Positions 25,400-34,476 of a stretch of DNA of 64,000 nucleotides are shown here, one piece after another. The position numbers and the translations under genes were made by a program. Under the pieces are notes generated by a model. That model did no database searches and was not told the origin of the DNA. It saw nothing but the letters and a program-made list of their open reading frames with translations. Every line of letters starts with the position of its first letter. Within the stretch, counting starts at the first letter, position 1. Source of the stretch: JAAZNO01 sp012798275 (GTDB lineage Bacteria; Chloroflexota; Anaerolineae; B4-G1; SLSP01); contig DAOPQD010000005.1 of assembly GCA_035347995.1 (NCBI GenBank), positions 1-64,000 of the forward strand, read 5' to 3'.

Positions 25400-26551
25400 A
25401 TGGTGCGTACACGCGAAGAATTGGAACGGATCGAGGACCTCACCCTCGCGCCCTATGCGATGCGCAGCGGGCACTCGCGTGGGCGCGTCTTCCCCGAAGA
25501 GGAAGCGCCTTACCGCACGGCTTTTCAGCGCGATCGGGACCGCATCCTCCACAACACGGCCTTTCGTCGGCTGGAATACAAGACGCAGGTCTTCGTCATC
25601 CACGAGGGGGATCACTACCGCACTCGCCTGACCCACACCCTGGAAGTCACGCAAATCGGGCGGACGATGGCCCGCGCGCTCGGCGCTAACGAGGATTTGG
25701 TGGAAGCCGTGTGCCTGGCGCATGACCTCGGACATCCCGCCTTTGGCCATGCCGGCGAGATGACGTTGAACCGCCTGATGCAGGGACATGGCGGCTTCGA
25801 TCACAATCGGCAATCACTGCGCATCGTGGAACAACTCGCCGCGCATTACCCGGAATTCCACGGCCTCAACCTCACCTGGGAAGTCCGCGAAGGCATGGTG
25901 AAACACGAGACCGAGTACGACGTCGCCGACGCTTCCACTTTCGAGCCGGAAAAGCAGTGTACCCTCGAAGGGCAGCTGGCCAATCCTGCCGATGAGATCG
26001 CCTACACCGCTCACGACCTGGACGACGGCCTCCGCTCCGGCCTGCTGCGTCCGGAGCAACTCAACGGCCTGGCCTGGTGGGAACACCTCAAGGTCAGCCT
26101 GGGATGGGACGGCGGGCATTTCAATGACATGGTGCGCTATCGGCTGACGCGCCGCCTGCTGGGGCTGCTGGTCACCGACCTGATCGAGGCGACTTCAGCC
26201 CGGCTGGAGGCCGAGGGCTGCGCCAGCGTCGAAGACGTGCGTCAATGCCCCCAGAAAATGGTAGGACTTTCGCCCGGCGTTGCCGCTATGACCCGCGAGC
26301 TCAAACACTTCCTCTACGAAAACCTCTATCGCCATCCGCACGTCATGCGGATGCAGCTCAAGGCGGAACGGGTGATCACGGCGCTTTTCGAAGCCTACCT
26401 CAGCGAGCCGGCGCAACTGCCCTACGACGTGCAGGCCCAACTGCGAGAACGTCCTCTGGAGCGAGTGGTCTGTGACTACATCGCCGGCATGACCGATCGC
26501 TACGCGCTACAAGAATATGCCAAACTCTTCGATCCTATGACGGCAGTGTGA
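25400..26551 (+). CDS. dgt: Deoxyguanosinetriphosphate triphosphohydrolase-like protein
   Basis: The protein of about 383 residues has the HD-domain metal ligands: RLTHTLEVTQIGR (His), LAHDLGHPAFGHAGE (His-Asp) and EIAYTAHDLDDGL (Asp). NTAFRRLEYKTQVF near the N-terminus is typical of type-2 dGTPases, which hydrolyse dNTPs to nucleosides and triphosphate. I start at ATG 25400 because GAGGAGG lies just upstream; an ATG at 25382 lies inside the leader repeat. It ends in a GTGA overlap with the ABC transporter region, suggesting coupling. Confidence 0.93.
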   Translation: MVRTREELERIEDLTLAPYAMRSGHSRGRVFPEEEAPYRTAFQRDRDRILHNTAFRRLEYKTQVFVIHEGDHYRTRLTHTLEVTQIGRTMARALGANEDLVEAVCLAHDLGHPAFGHAGEMTLNRLMQGHGGFDHNRQSLRIVEQLAAHYPEFHGLNLTWEVREGMVKHETEYDVADASTFEPEKQCTLEGQLANPADEIAYTAHDLDDGLRSGLLRPEQLNGLAWWEHLKVSLGWDGGHFNDMVRYRLTRRLLGLLVTDLIEATSARLEAEGCASVEDVRQCPQKMVGLSPGVAAMTRELKHFLYENLYRHPHVMRMQLKAERVITALFEAYLSEPAQLPYDVQAQLRERPLERVVCDYIAGMTDRYALQEYAKLFDPMTAV

Positions 26552-26553
26552 AC

Positions 26554-27474
26554 ATGATTCGTACTGAACATTTGACCAAACGTTTCGGCCCCTTGTTGGC
26601 AGTAGAGGACCTGAATCTGCACGTCGAGCGGGGCGAGGTTTTCGGCTTTCTAGGGCCGAACGGCGCGGGCAAGACGACGACGCTGCGGATGCTCGCCGCC
26701 CTCATCGCGCCGACTTCCGGCGCAGCATGGATCAACGACCGGCGCGTGGGGCAGGATGACGAAGCCATCCATGCCAGCATCGGCCTGCTCACCGAGACGC
26801 CGGGGCTCTATCCCCGCCTGAGCGCCAAAGAGAATCTGAGTTTCTTTGCCAAACTGCACGGCGTGGAAGACATCCCCGGCCAGGTGCGGAAATACCTCAC
26901 GCTGCTCGAACTCTGGGAACGGCGCTCCGAGCCGGTAGGCGGTTTCTCCAAAGGGATGCAGCAGAAGCTGGCGATTGCCCGGGCCCTGCTGCACGAGCCG
27001 CCGGTCCTCTTCCTCGACGAGCCGACCTCGGCGCTGGACCCCGAAGCCGCGCGCCTCGTCCGTGATTTTATCGAGACCCTCAAAGGGGAAGGGCGCACCA
27101 TCTTCCTGTGCACCCACAACCTGGAGGAAGCCGATCACCTCTGCGATCGAGTCGCGGTGATCAAACAGCGGCTCATTCGAGTAGACGCGCCGGACGCGCT
27201 GCGGCAAGACCTGTATGGGCGCTCGGTGCGGGTGCAGCTGCGGGAAGTCACGCCGGAGATCCTCGCCGCCGTGCGCGCGCTCCCCTTCGTCACCGCCGTC
27301 ACAGAGGCGCCCCAAGGGTTACGGGTGGCGCTGGATGAGCCTGAAACGCACAATCCCGAGCTCATCCACGCGCTGACGACAGCCGGCGCGGCCATTCAGT
27401 TCGTGGAACGGGAATCGCATTCTCTTGAGCAGGTCTACCTCGATCTGCTGCACGAGTCGGAGGCAACAGCATGA
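26554..27474 (+). CDS. ABC transporter ATP-binding protein
   Basis: The protein of about 306 residues has Walker A GPNGAGKTT (about 36-44), the Q-loop region, a signature written GGFSKGMQQKLAIARALL, Walker B VLFLDEPTSALDPEA and the H-loop in CTHNLEEADHLC. The C-terminal 80 residues are of the kind found in drug/lipid exporters with ABC-2 permeases. A GTG at 26548 overlapping the dGTPase stop is an alternative start. The permease gene overlaps its end by ATGA. Confidence 0.93.
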   Translation: MIRTEHLTKRFGPLLAVEDLNLHVERGEVFGFLGPNGAGKTTTLRMLAALIAPTSGAAWINDRRVGQDDEAIHASIGLLTETPGLYPRLSAKENLSFFAKLHGVEDIPGQVRKYLTLLELWERRSEPVGGFSKGMQQKLAIARALLHEPPVLFLDEPTSALDPEAARLVRDFIETLKGEGRTIFLCTHNLEEADHLCDRVAVIKQRLIRVDAPDALRQDLYGRSVRVQLREVTPEILAAVRALPFVTAVTEAPQGLRVALDEPETHNPELIHALTTAGAAIQFVERESHSLEQVYLDLLHESEATA

Positions 27475-28268
27475 ATCGCAAACGCTTGCAAGCCGTGATC
27501 GAAAAAGAATGGCTCGATATGCGCAAGAACAAAATGGTGCTCAGCATGATGGCTCTGCTGCCTTTGCTGCTCGTCGGCATGATTTTGGGGACGGTCTACT
27601 TCATGGAGCGCGCCCCCGACTCTGAATACGATCCGGCGACCGGGGACAGCGGCATGGCCTTGCCGCCTGAATTGGAGGCGCTGGGTTACAAAGAGGGGAC
27701 CATCATCCTGTTGAACGATCAGTACATGTTCTATCTGCTGCTCATTCCCCTGACCTTGCCGGTCTACGTCGCCGCGTACAGCATCATCGGCGAGAAGGAG
27801 ACTCGCAGTCTGGAGCCGCTGCTGGCGACGCCGGTGAGCACGGCCGAGCTGCTGGTGGGGAAAACCATCTCGGCAGCGGCGCCGGCGATCGTCTTGACCT
27901 GGCTCAGTTTTGTGTTGACCGCCGTGGGGCTGAACTTCATTGCCAGCCCCACAGTATTGGCCTATTGGGTGCGCCCCGTTTGGTCATTGAGCATGGCGTT
28001 GCAGACGCCTTTCCTGGCAGTGCTATCCACCGCTTCTGGCGTCATCGCCTCGTCACGGCTCAACGATCCGCGCGCCGCACAGCAGGTGACGGGGTTGTTC
28101 ATCGTGCCGCTCATCGCCCTGAGCTTAATCGTGCTGATGGGGAAGGTCTACCTCAACCTGCAGTTGATGAGCTGGGCGACCCTGCTGATTGCGGCAGTGA
28201 CGGTCGGCGTGCTCTGGCTGGCAATCCGCCTGTTTCAGCGGGAAACGATCCTGACGCGCTGGAAATAG
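27471..28268 (+). CDS. ABC-2 type transporter permease
   Basis: The 265 residues have about six membrane segments, a large extracytoplasmic loop after the first one (about 45-80), and EKETRSLEPLLATPVSTAELLVGK (about 107-130), the motif typical of ABC-2/NatB-type permeases. It starts in the ATGA overlap with the ATP-binding subunit, so the two form one exporter. Substrate is unknown. Confidence 0.9.
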   Translation: MNRKRLQAVIEKEWLDMRKNKMVLSMMALLPLLLVGMILGTVYFMERAPDSEYDPATGDSGMALPPELEALGYKEGTIILLNDQYMFYLLLIPLTLPVYVAAYSIIGEKETRSLEPLLATPVSTAELLVGKTISAAAPAIVLTWLSFVLTAVGLNFIASPTVLAYWVRPVWSLSMALQTPFLAVLSTASGVIASSRLNDPRAAQQVTGLFIVPLIALSLIVLMGKVYLNLQLMSWATLLIAAVTVGVLWLAIRLFQRETILTRWK

Positions 28269-28305
28269 GCGCCCGTCGCGCCGGCCATTGCCCCAAGACC
28301 TCGCC

Positions 28306-28623
28306 TCACGCGCGGATCATCACCAGCAGCATCTTGAGCGGCGAGAGCGCCTTCAGCCCATGCGGTTCATGCGCGGGCATGATCAGCATCTCGCCAGCGT
28401 TGACCGTGAAAGGTTTGCCGGAAACGGTGATCTCGACCGCGCCCTCGAGCGCATAGACCAGCGCATCGTAAGGCGCGGTGTGCTCGCTGAGCCCCTGATC
28501 CACGTCGAAGGCGAACAGCGTCACCGTGCCGGCGCTGCGGCTCACAATCTCGCGGCTCACCACCGCGCCGGGCTGCACCGCGATCAAAGCATCCAATGAT
28601 TGTACCTGGGGTTGTGTCATCAT
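28306..28623 (-). CDS. Cupin domain protein
   Basis: These 105 residues fold as a single small beta-barrel: ALVYALEGAVEITVSGKPFTVNAGEMLIMPAHEPHGLKA contains cupin motifs with PAHEPHG as the second one. The first motif lacks the usual HxH, though SEHTAPYD holds one histidine. Such proteins bind small ligands or metals. GAGGAGG precedes the ATG. It faces the ABC permease tail to tail, and no partner is evident. Confidence 0.85.
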   Translation of the reverse strand: MMTQPQVQSLDALIAVQPGAVVSREIVSRSAGTVTLFAFDVDQGLSEHTAPYDALVYALEGAVEITVSGKPFTVNAGEMLIMPAHEPHGLKALSPLKMLLVMIRA

Positions 28624-28736
28624 AGCCTCCTCTTCCGAATTCTGCCTTCAAAATAGCAGAAAAGCAAATCCAAAACTACGACAAAAGTCGTGGCGCCCTT
28701 GATCTACCCAAACTCCCAACCCCCGTGGGATGGCCT

Positions 28737-31256
28737 TCAATACCCCACGTAGATCTCCTTCAATAGCTTCGTCGTCGCGCCCTTGGCGCCCGGCTCGCTT
28801 TCCCCCACCGGCCCCACGCACGAGGGACAGCCCTCGGTGCAGGGACAAGTCTGCACGCGCTCCAGCGCCGCCGCAGCGATCTGCTCCCACAGCCCCAGCA
28901 GGCGGGGACTCAGGCCCACGCCGCCCGGCGCGGTGTCGTAGAGGATAATGGAGGGCTGCCCCGATTCCGCATCCCGCGCCTGCACCGAGGCCCCCAGGTC
29001 ACCGGGATCGCACATGAGGAATACGGGCGCGAGATTCCGCAGCAGATAGGACAGGCCGCTCAGCGCCGTCCGCGCGCCGCGCGCCCGCTCCACTTTGGCG
29101 TGACAGAGCGCACACAACGTCAGCAGGTTTTCGGGGGCGTGCGCCAATCGCAGCGCCACCGAGGGCGGATACTGCGCGAGAAACGTCCGCAGCGGCGTGA
29201 GGTGATGCACCTCCAGCGGCGCTTCGGGGCGGGCTGGCGCCCCGCACAGGCGGCAGGTGTGGGCGTCGCGGGATAAAATCGTCTCGCGGATTTTGGGCCA
29301 CTCCGGGCCATAATCCAGCGGCGCGACATGCACCCCCTCCTCTGCCAGCAGCTCTACCAGCGTCTCCGCCAGCGTCACCCGGCAGGCCTCCGTCTCGAGC
29401 AGCTGCTCCGGCAGATCCATGTCCCCCCAGCCGAGGGTCTCGTGATTGGCCAGGCTCACCCGCCGGTACGAGGTGGGTTTGCTGTGGACCAACACCTCCT
29501 CATCAGTGAGCGTGAGCGCCCCGCGCGGCAGCGTCTCCCGCAGCGCCAGTCGTTCCACGGAAATCGCCGCTGCCGCGAGGGTATAGTAATCATAGTCGCC
29601 GGGCTGCGCCTGCGCCAGCCCGCGCTCCCAATCCAGTGCCGTGATGAGATAGGGCGTCCCGCCATGGAAGTAGATCGCCCCCTCATGCACCATGGCCGCG
29701 GCGCTTGGACGGTCCATGAGGCCCAGCGTCTCCCCCGCCGTCGTCTGGATGATCACGTTGTCGGCGGTCGTCGTGCGCAACGAGACGCTCTGCGCAGGAT
29801 AAGTCTCCCCCACCCAGGTAAAGCGCTCCGCACTGCGGTGGAGCACGCCCTCCGCACTGAGTGCTTCGAGCAACGGCGCCACATCCGGCAGCGAGCCGAA
29901 AGATTCATCGCGCTCGAAGGGCAGCTCAAAGGCGGCGCAGGCCAGATGCGAGCCGAGCACCGCCAGCGCGTCGGCGTTCAGACGGGCCTCCTCCGGCGAA
30001 CGCACGAAGAAATACTCCGGGTGCGTCACCAGGTATTGATCCAACGGCGCCGGCGTAGCGATCAACACCGACAGCGAGACGCCGGCCCGGCGTCCGGCGC
30101 GGCCCATCTGCTGTCGCGTCGCCGCGATGGTGCCGGGATAGCCCACCAGCACCGACGCATCCAGCGCGCCAATGTCAATGCCGAGCTCCAGGGCGTTGGT
30201 GGCGACCACCACCCGGGTGCGGCCCTCGCGCAGATCCCGCTCGATGGTGCGGCGCTCGTGCGGGAGATAGCCGCCGCGATAGCCCTGGATCACCTCAGCC
30301 GGGAAGCCGGCGCGCGCGGCCCGTTCCCGCAGCTCGCGCAACAGGAGTTCCACCGTCAGCCGCGATCGCGCGAAGACGATAGTCTGCACGCCGGCCTGCA
30401 ACAGCCGCAGGGTGAGGAACACGGCCTCGGCGCTGGCGCTGGCGCGCAACCCCAGCTCCGCGTCCAGCAGCGGTGGATTGTAGCACAGCACATGTCGCCC
30501 GCCGTAGGGCGCCCCATCGGCCTCCACCGGGGTGACCGGCGCCTCCCACAGGGATTCGGCCAGCTGCTGTGGATTGGCGATCGTCGCGGAGGCGCCGATG
30601 AAGCGCGGCGCCGCGCCGTAGAAGGCCGCCACACGGCGCAGGCGACGCAACACGTTGGCGATGTGGCTGCCAAAGACGCCCCGGTAGGTATGCAGTTCAT
30701 CGAGCACCACGTAGCGCAAGCCGCTCAGGAACCGCAGCCATTGGGTGTGGTGCGGCAGAATGCCCAGGTGCAGCATGTCGGGGTTGGAGACGAGAATGCG
30801 CGCCTCCTTGCGGATGGCGGCCCGGCGGCTCTGCGGGGTGTCGCCGTCGTAGGGGCGCAGGGCGAGCGGTGCCTGCAGCTGGCCGATCCAGGCTTCCAGC
30901 GCCGCGATCTGATCGTGGGCCAGCGCCTTGGTGGGGAAGAGCAGCAGCGCGGTGGCGGTGGGATCGCGCAGCAGCGTGTGGAGCAGCGGCAGCGTGTAGC
31001 CCAACGTCTTGCCGGAAGCCGTCCCCGTGGCGAGCACCACATTTTCCCCGCGCAGGACCGCTTCCACGGCGCAGGCCTGATGGGTGTAAAGCGCAGGAAT
31101 GCCCAGCGCGCGCCCGGCGGCGCTGAGCCGCGGATCCAGCTCGGCGGGCCAGGTGACGGTCTGCGCCGCCTGCGCCGGTAACGTGCGCCATGCTGTCACA
31201 TTGCGGATGAAGCGCGGGTCCTCACGCAGTACGGAGAGCAGGGATTCCAGAGCCAT
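28737..31256 (-). CDS. MrfA-like DEAD/DEAH helicase with embedded HNH motif and C-terminal Cys cluster (DUF1998)
   Basis: The 839 residues carry helicase motifs: Walker A ATGTASGKT (76-84), DELH box (186-189), GASATI (221-226), and the second RecA lobe with VVVATNALELGIDIG (349-363) and QMGRAGRR (383-390). The C-terminal region has LYDTAPGGVGLS (772-783) and the cysteine cluster CPCTEGCPSC (804-813), as in MrfA/YprA repair helicases. Between them (about 660-722) is an HNH-type unit: CRLC (668-671), EVHHLTPL (His 684-685), N710, and CALCH (715-719). MrfA relatives excise mitomycin-type lesions; the HNH part adds possible nuclease activity. The long N-terminal start at 31256 fits the family. 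Confidence 0.9.
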   Translation of the reverse strand: MALESLLSVLREDPRFIRNVTAWRTLPAQAAQTVTWPAELDPRLSAAGRALGIPALYTHQACAVEAVLRGENVVLATGTASGKTLGYTLPLLHTLLRDPTATALLLFPTKALAHDQIAALEAWIGQLQAPLALRPYDGDTPQSRRAAIRKEARILVSNPDMLHLGILPHHTQWLRFLSGLRYVVLDELHTYRGVFGSHIANVLRRLRRVAAFYGAAPRFIGASATIANPQQLAESLWEAPVTPVEADGAPYGGRHVLCYNPPLLDAELGLRASASAEAVFLTLRLLQAGVQTIVFARSRLTVELLLRELRERAARAGFPAEVIQGYRGGYLPHERRTIERDLREGRTRVVVATNALELGIDIGALDASVLVGYPGTIAATRQQMGRAGRRAGVSLSVLIATPAPLDQYLVTHPEYFFVRSPEEARLNADALAVLGSHLACAAFELPFERDESFGSLPDVAPLLEALSAEGVLHRSAERFTWVGETYPAQSVSLRTTTADNVIIQTTAGETLGLMDRPSAAAMVHEGAIYFHGGTPYLITALDWERGLAQAQPGDYDYYTLAAAAISVERLALRETLPRGALTLTDEEVLVHSKPTSYRRVSLANHETLGWGDMDLPEQLLETEACRVTLAETLVELLAEEGVHVAPLDYGPEWPKIRETILSRDAHTCRLCGAPARPEAPLEVHHLTPLRTFLAQYPPSVALRLAHAPENLLTLCALCHAKVERARGARTALSGLSYLLRNLAPVFLMCDPGDLGASVQARDAESGQPSIILYDTAPGGVGLSPRLLGLWEQIAAAALERVQTCPCTEGCPSCVGPVGESEPGAKGATTKLLKEIYVGY

Positions 31257-31283
31257 GCGCCTATTGTAGCGTAGTCAATGCAG

Positions 31284-31311
31284 TTGACCAGGACAACAAA
31301 TTCAGTAAAAT
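31284..31311 (+). promoter_or_regulatory. Candidate promoter of the MFS transporter
   Basis: TTGACC (31284-31289) and TAAAAT (31306-31311) are 16 bp apart in the short divergent gap between the helicase and the transporter. Confidence 0.55.
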
Positions 31312-31370
31312 CAGGGACGTGGCAACGCCTCCCTTGTTGCCCCCATCTTATCACTGGAGGTTTTGTGAAC

Positions 31371-32780
31371 ATGCAGGCCGCACTCGTAGAGGAACATGTC
31401 CCTTTGAAGAGTCGCATTGCCATCTCAGCGGGAGATGCAGCAACCGGCATCCTCCAATCGCTGGCGGCGTCCGGGGCGCTGACGTATTACTTCGTCAGCC
31501 TGCGTGGGCTGGACCCCAAACTGGCGGGGACCGTCTGGTTGCTGTTTGGCATCTGGAATGCGGTTAATGACCCACTCTTCGGTTACATCAGTGACCGCAC
31601 CAAAAGTGCCCTGGGGCGGCGCATCCCCTACATCCGCTATGGCGCTCCCCTCTTCGTGTTGGGATTTATCCTCTTCTGGGTCGTGCTCCCCGGCATCGGC
31701 AACAGCCAGACCGCCCTCTTCATCCAGCTGCTGATAGGACTGTTCATCTATGACGTCCTCTACACCGCCATCGCGACCAGTTTCTGGGTCATGCCCTACG
31801 AGGTGGCCGTTTCCAACAAAGCGCGGGGCACCATCTACATCTGGAAAATCATCTTCATGGTATTCACGCTCGTCGTGCCGTTTGCCGTAGAGGCCACGAT
31901 TAAGCCAGAGGTAGGCGATGAAGCCGGCATTTTGCTCTTCCGCTGGGTGATGATCGGATTGGGTGTGGTAATGGGGCTGATCATTTTCTTCAGCACGTTC
32001 TTCTTCAAAGAAAAACAGTACATCCAGGAAGAGGAGCAATTCAATTTCGTCACGTCCTTCAAAGAATGCTTCACCAACCGCTCCTTCGTCGTTTTTGAGG
32101 TCTTGAGCTTCACCGTGATGTTCACGCAAACGGCGCTGATGACGGGTGTCTGGTATTACTTCGACATGCTGAACATGCCTCGCGCCCCCATGCTCGGCGC
32201 CCTGGCAGCCGGCATCGTGTTGGGCATCGTCGCCTGGATTCAGCTGCGGGATCGCTGGGGCATCAAACGCTGCACGCAGGCCTTCACCCTCCTGTTTGCG
32301 GTCGGCTGTGTTCTGGTGATGCTCTTCGGGCGCAATGTGATCCTGGGAACGGCGGGCTTCTTCCTCTTTGGGATCGGGTTCTCCGGCGGGATGTATTTGA
32401 TTCCACTCATGAACGGCGACGTCGTGGATATGGACGAACACCGCACGGGGCTCCGCCGCGAAGGGATGTATGCAGGCATCAACAGCTTCATCACCAAACC
32501 GGCGATCAGTCTCGCGGCATGGGCATTGCTGAACATCATGAAGGCTTACGGCTACAACGAAAATCTCCCTGCCGCAGCGCAGTCTTACTCCGCCGGGACC
32601 GGCGTGTTGATCGGTTGGGCTGGCCCAACAGCGCTGTTGTTGATCCTGTCATTCCTCTCGTTGTTCATGTACCCGCTGGCGGGCGCGGAATGGGAGCAGA
32701 TCAAACTCAATCTGGCCAAAGCTCACGCCGAGAAGGAACGTGCGTACCTGGAAACGCACGGCTATAAGTTTGTCAAATAA
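31371..32780 (+). CDS. GPH-family (MFS_2) sugar/cation symporter-like transporter
   Basis: The protein of about 469 residues has some twelve membrane segments. It begins LKSRIAISAGDAATGILQSL, the N-terminal pattern of glycoside-pentoside-hexuronide symporters, followed by NDPLFGYISDRTKSALGRRIPY, the cytoplasmic loop signature of this group. Likely a solute:cation symporter in the membrane; substrate unknown. ATG 31371 follows GGAGG by 10 nt; a GTG at 31365 with shorter spacing is also possible. A promoter candidate lies at 31284-31311. Confidence 0.9.
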   Translation: MQAALVEEHVPLKSRIAISAGDAATGILQSLAASGALTYYFVSLRGLDPKLAGTVWLLFGIWNAVNDPLFGYISDRTKSALGRRIPYIRYGAPLFVLGFILFWVVLPGIGNSQTALFIQLLIGLFIYDVLYTAIATSFWVMPYEVAVSNKARGTIYIWKIIFMVFTLVVPFAVEATIKPEVGDEAGILLFRWVMIGLGVVMGLIIFFSTFFFKEKQYIQEEEQFNFVTSFKECFTNRSFVVFEVLSFTVMFTQTALMTGVWYYFDMLNMPRAPMLGALAAGIVLGIVAWIQLRDRWGIKRCTQAFTLLFAVGCVLVMLFGRNVILGTAGFFLFGIGFSGGMYLIPLMNGDVVDMDEHRTGLRREGMYAGINSFITKPAISLAAWALLNIMKAYGYNENLPAAAQSYSAGTGVLIGWAGPTALLLILSFLSLFMYPLAGAEWEQIKLNLAKAHAEKERAYLETHGYKFVK

Positions 32781-32795
32781 CCCTCCATCCGCTAT

Positions 32796-32833
32796 CTGGG
32801 ACGGCGGCCTTCCTCCACACGCTGCCGTCCCAG
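32796..32833 (+). terminator. Hairpin after the MFS transporter
   Basis: Arms CTGGGACGGCGGC and GCTGCCGTCCCAG (32796-32808 and 32821-32833) form a 13-bp stem with one G-U pair, 16 bp after the stop. No T-run follows, so it would be a weak or factor-assisted terminator or an mRNA 3' stabiliser. Confidence 0.55.
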
Positions 32834-32930
32834 GCAGCGTTGGAACCGCGTCCAAAGAAGCGCCCGCAAACCAGAGCCTCATCAACAAGATTTTACGCGC
32901 GCGGCTGGAGGAGAGATAAAGCGCGGCGCA

Positions 32931-32958
32931 TTGACATCAAAGACGAGTATAGTATAAT
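32931..32958 (+). promoter_or_regulatory. Strong sigma-70-type promoter
   Basis: TTGACA (32931-32936) and TATAAT (32953-32958), both perfect consensus hexamers, are 16 bp apart. Transcription would start near 32965, leaving a leader of roughly 180 nt before the hydrolase ATG at 33147. Confidence 0.85.
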
Positions 32959-32964
32959 CCGCCC

Positions 32965-33146
32965 CGTTTGTGTGAAACATGGGCCGGGTGCTCTCTGGCA
33001 GAGAGCGGGCCGATGGCTCGTTGAAACGTTAAGGATGGTGGAGCTTGTAAAACTACCCGATCGTGCGCCTTCTTCTCGTCCTTAAGTTGTCCAACGGTAT
33101 TTTTGTCCCTATTCAATTTGTTCAGGACTGAGAAGGAGAGCACAGG
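32965..33146 (+). other. Long structured 5' leader (or small RNA) of the hydrolase gene
   Basis: The ~180-nt transcript start region contains GCTCTC-TGGCA-GAGAGC, a 9-bp stem TTAAGGATG/CGTCCTTAA with one G-U pair, and a possible long-range pair CGGGT/ACCCG. I recognise no riboswitch class. It could be a cis-regulatory leader or an independent small RNA. Confidence 0.4.
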
Positions 33147-34199
33147 ATGTCATTGCAGCTGTATGTCTTGCGGATAGTAGCCAGCGTCGTAGTCGGCACC
33201 TCGGTTTTAACGTTGATTGGCCCCCTGGTAGGTGAGGTAGTAGCCACCCTCCCGCCCCTGTTCCTCGCGAAAGCCCGTTACGCACCAGACTCACTGGCCC
33301 TCCCTTACGAAGAGGTCGCTTTTCCCACCGCGGAGGGTCTGATCTTGCGTGGGTGGTTTTTCCCCACCGAACAACCGAACGCCCCGGCGGTGCTGTACGC
33401 CCCCTCTACGGCCCACGACCAACGCTCCGGCCTTTCGCTGGTCACGGCCCTTCACCACGCCGGTTATCAAGTGTTGCTGTTCAGCTATCGCGGCCAGGCT
33501 CGCAGTGAAGGGAACTATTTCGGCTTCACCTATGGCTTTGCCGAGAGCGAGGACGTAGACGCTGCGGTGCGCTTCCTCTACGAGACCAGGGGCATTCACC
33601 GCATCGGGGCGATTGGCCACTCCGTCGGCGCCGTGTCCATCATCCTGAGCGCGGCACGCAATCCCCGGCTGGGAGCCGTCGTCGCCGCGTCGCCCTTCAA
33701 TTGTGTGGACGAAGTGTGGCAGACCAGCCGCCCGTCATGGCTCCCCGGCTTCGTGTTCGATTTCATCCTCCGCCTCTCAGAGTTGCGCAAGGGATTTAGC
33801 CGCTCTGCGGTCTGCCCGCTGAAGGTTGTGAGCGAGATTGCCCCTCGCCCCGTGTTGATCATTCAAGGCACCCGCGATCAGCACATCACAGAGCAGCAAA
33901 TGGAATCTCTGTTCGCCGCTGCAGCAGAACCCAAGACCTTGTGGCTGATAGAAGGAGCCACCCATGCCGACGTCCGCTCTCCGATGTTAGACGTCTTAAT
34001 GTCGGACGTGATTGCCTTCCTGGATGATGCACTGCGCGAGGAACTCCCCGCTCCGGAATGGGCTGCCGCTGCAGAGGTCAGCGGGGTAACAGGCGATAGC
34101 ACAATCGAGGCGCAGGGGATACCGGAGCGCGCTTTGGCATTCGGCGCGGGGCAGCCGTGGCAGTCAAGGGTGCGCCTCCGCCCGCTCGTGCAGAGATAA
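33147..34199 (+). CDS. Membrane-anchored alpha/beta hydrolase
   Basis: The 350 residues start with a hydrophobic segment (about 8-35). Then comes a hydrolase fold with GHSVGA (nucleophile serine, about 161), an aspartate in QGTRDQH and a histidine in GATHADVR, so the triad looks complete. The C-terminal 50 residues are low complexity. The ATG follows AAGGAGAGCACAGG. It is driven by the strong promoter at 32931-32958 through a long leader and ends before a terminator at 34255-34309. The probable role is ester or peptide hydrolysis at the membrane; substrate unknown. Confidence 0.88.
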   Translation: MSLQLYVLRIVASVVVGTSVLTLIGPLVGEVVATLPPLFLAKARYAPDSLALPYEEVAFPTAEGLILRGWFFPTEQPNAPAVLYAPSTAHDQRSGLSLVTALHHAGYQVLLFSYRGQARSEGNYFGFTYGFAESEDVDAAVRFLYETRGIHRIGAIGHSVGAVSIILSAARNPRLGAVVAASPFNCVDEVWQTSRPSWLPGFVFDFILRLSELRKGFSRSAVCPLKVVSEIAPRPVLIIQGTRDQHITEQQMESLFAAAAEPKTLWLIEGATHADVRSPMLDVLMSDVIAFLDDALREELPAPEWAAAAEVSGVTGDSTIEAQGIPERALAFGAGQPWQSRVRLRPLVQR

Positions 34200-34254
34200 A
34201 CACAGATTTCTCCCGCTTGTACCGCCACCATGGCGAGAGGCTCCTGCAAGAATA

Positions 34255-34309
34255 GAGAGCCGTGAGTCGAGAGCCGTCACAACCTCTGCTCATGGCTCTC
34301 ACGTTTTTA
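34255..34309 (+). terminator. Intrinsic terminator made of leader-family sequence
   Basis: Arms GAGAGCCGTGAG and CTCATGGCTCTC pair over 12 bp with one G-U pair and are followed by ACGTTTTTATT. The GTGAG/CTCAC core resembles the repeated leader hairpins (copies A-E), so the same repeat stock may serve as a terminator here. Confidence 0.75.
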
Positions 34310-34476
34310 TTCCCTGTGGGGTGCCGCAGGAATATCTCAACTCCTCAAAGGATAAAAACGACCATTCCCAAAGCAATCTGCGCCGCCGTGAAACATATCC
34401 GCGTGAAAACGCGTCTTGCACAAACTGCAAAAAGTGGTAAATTGTATCGGAATACACACTCTGGCGGCGATACACC

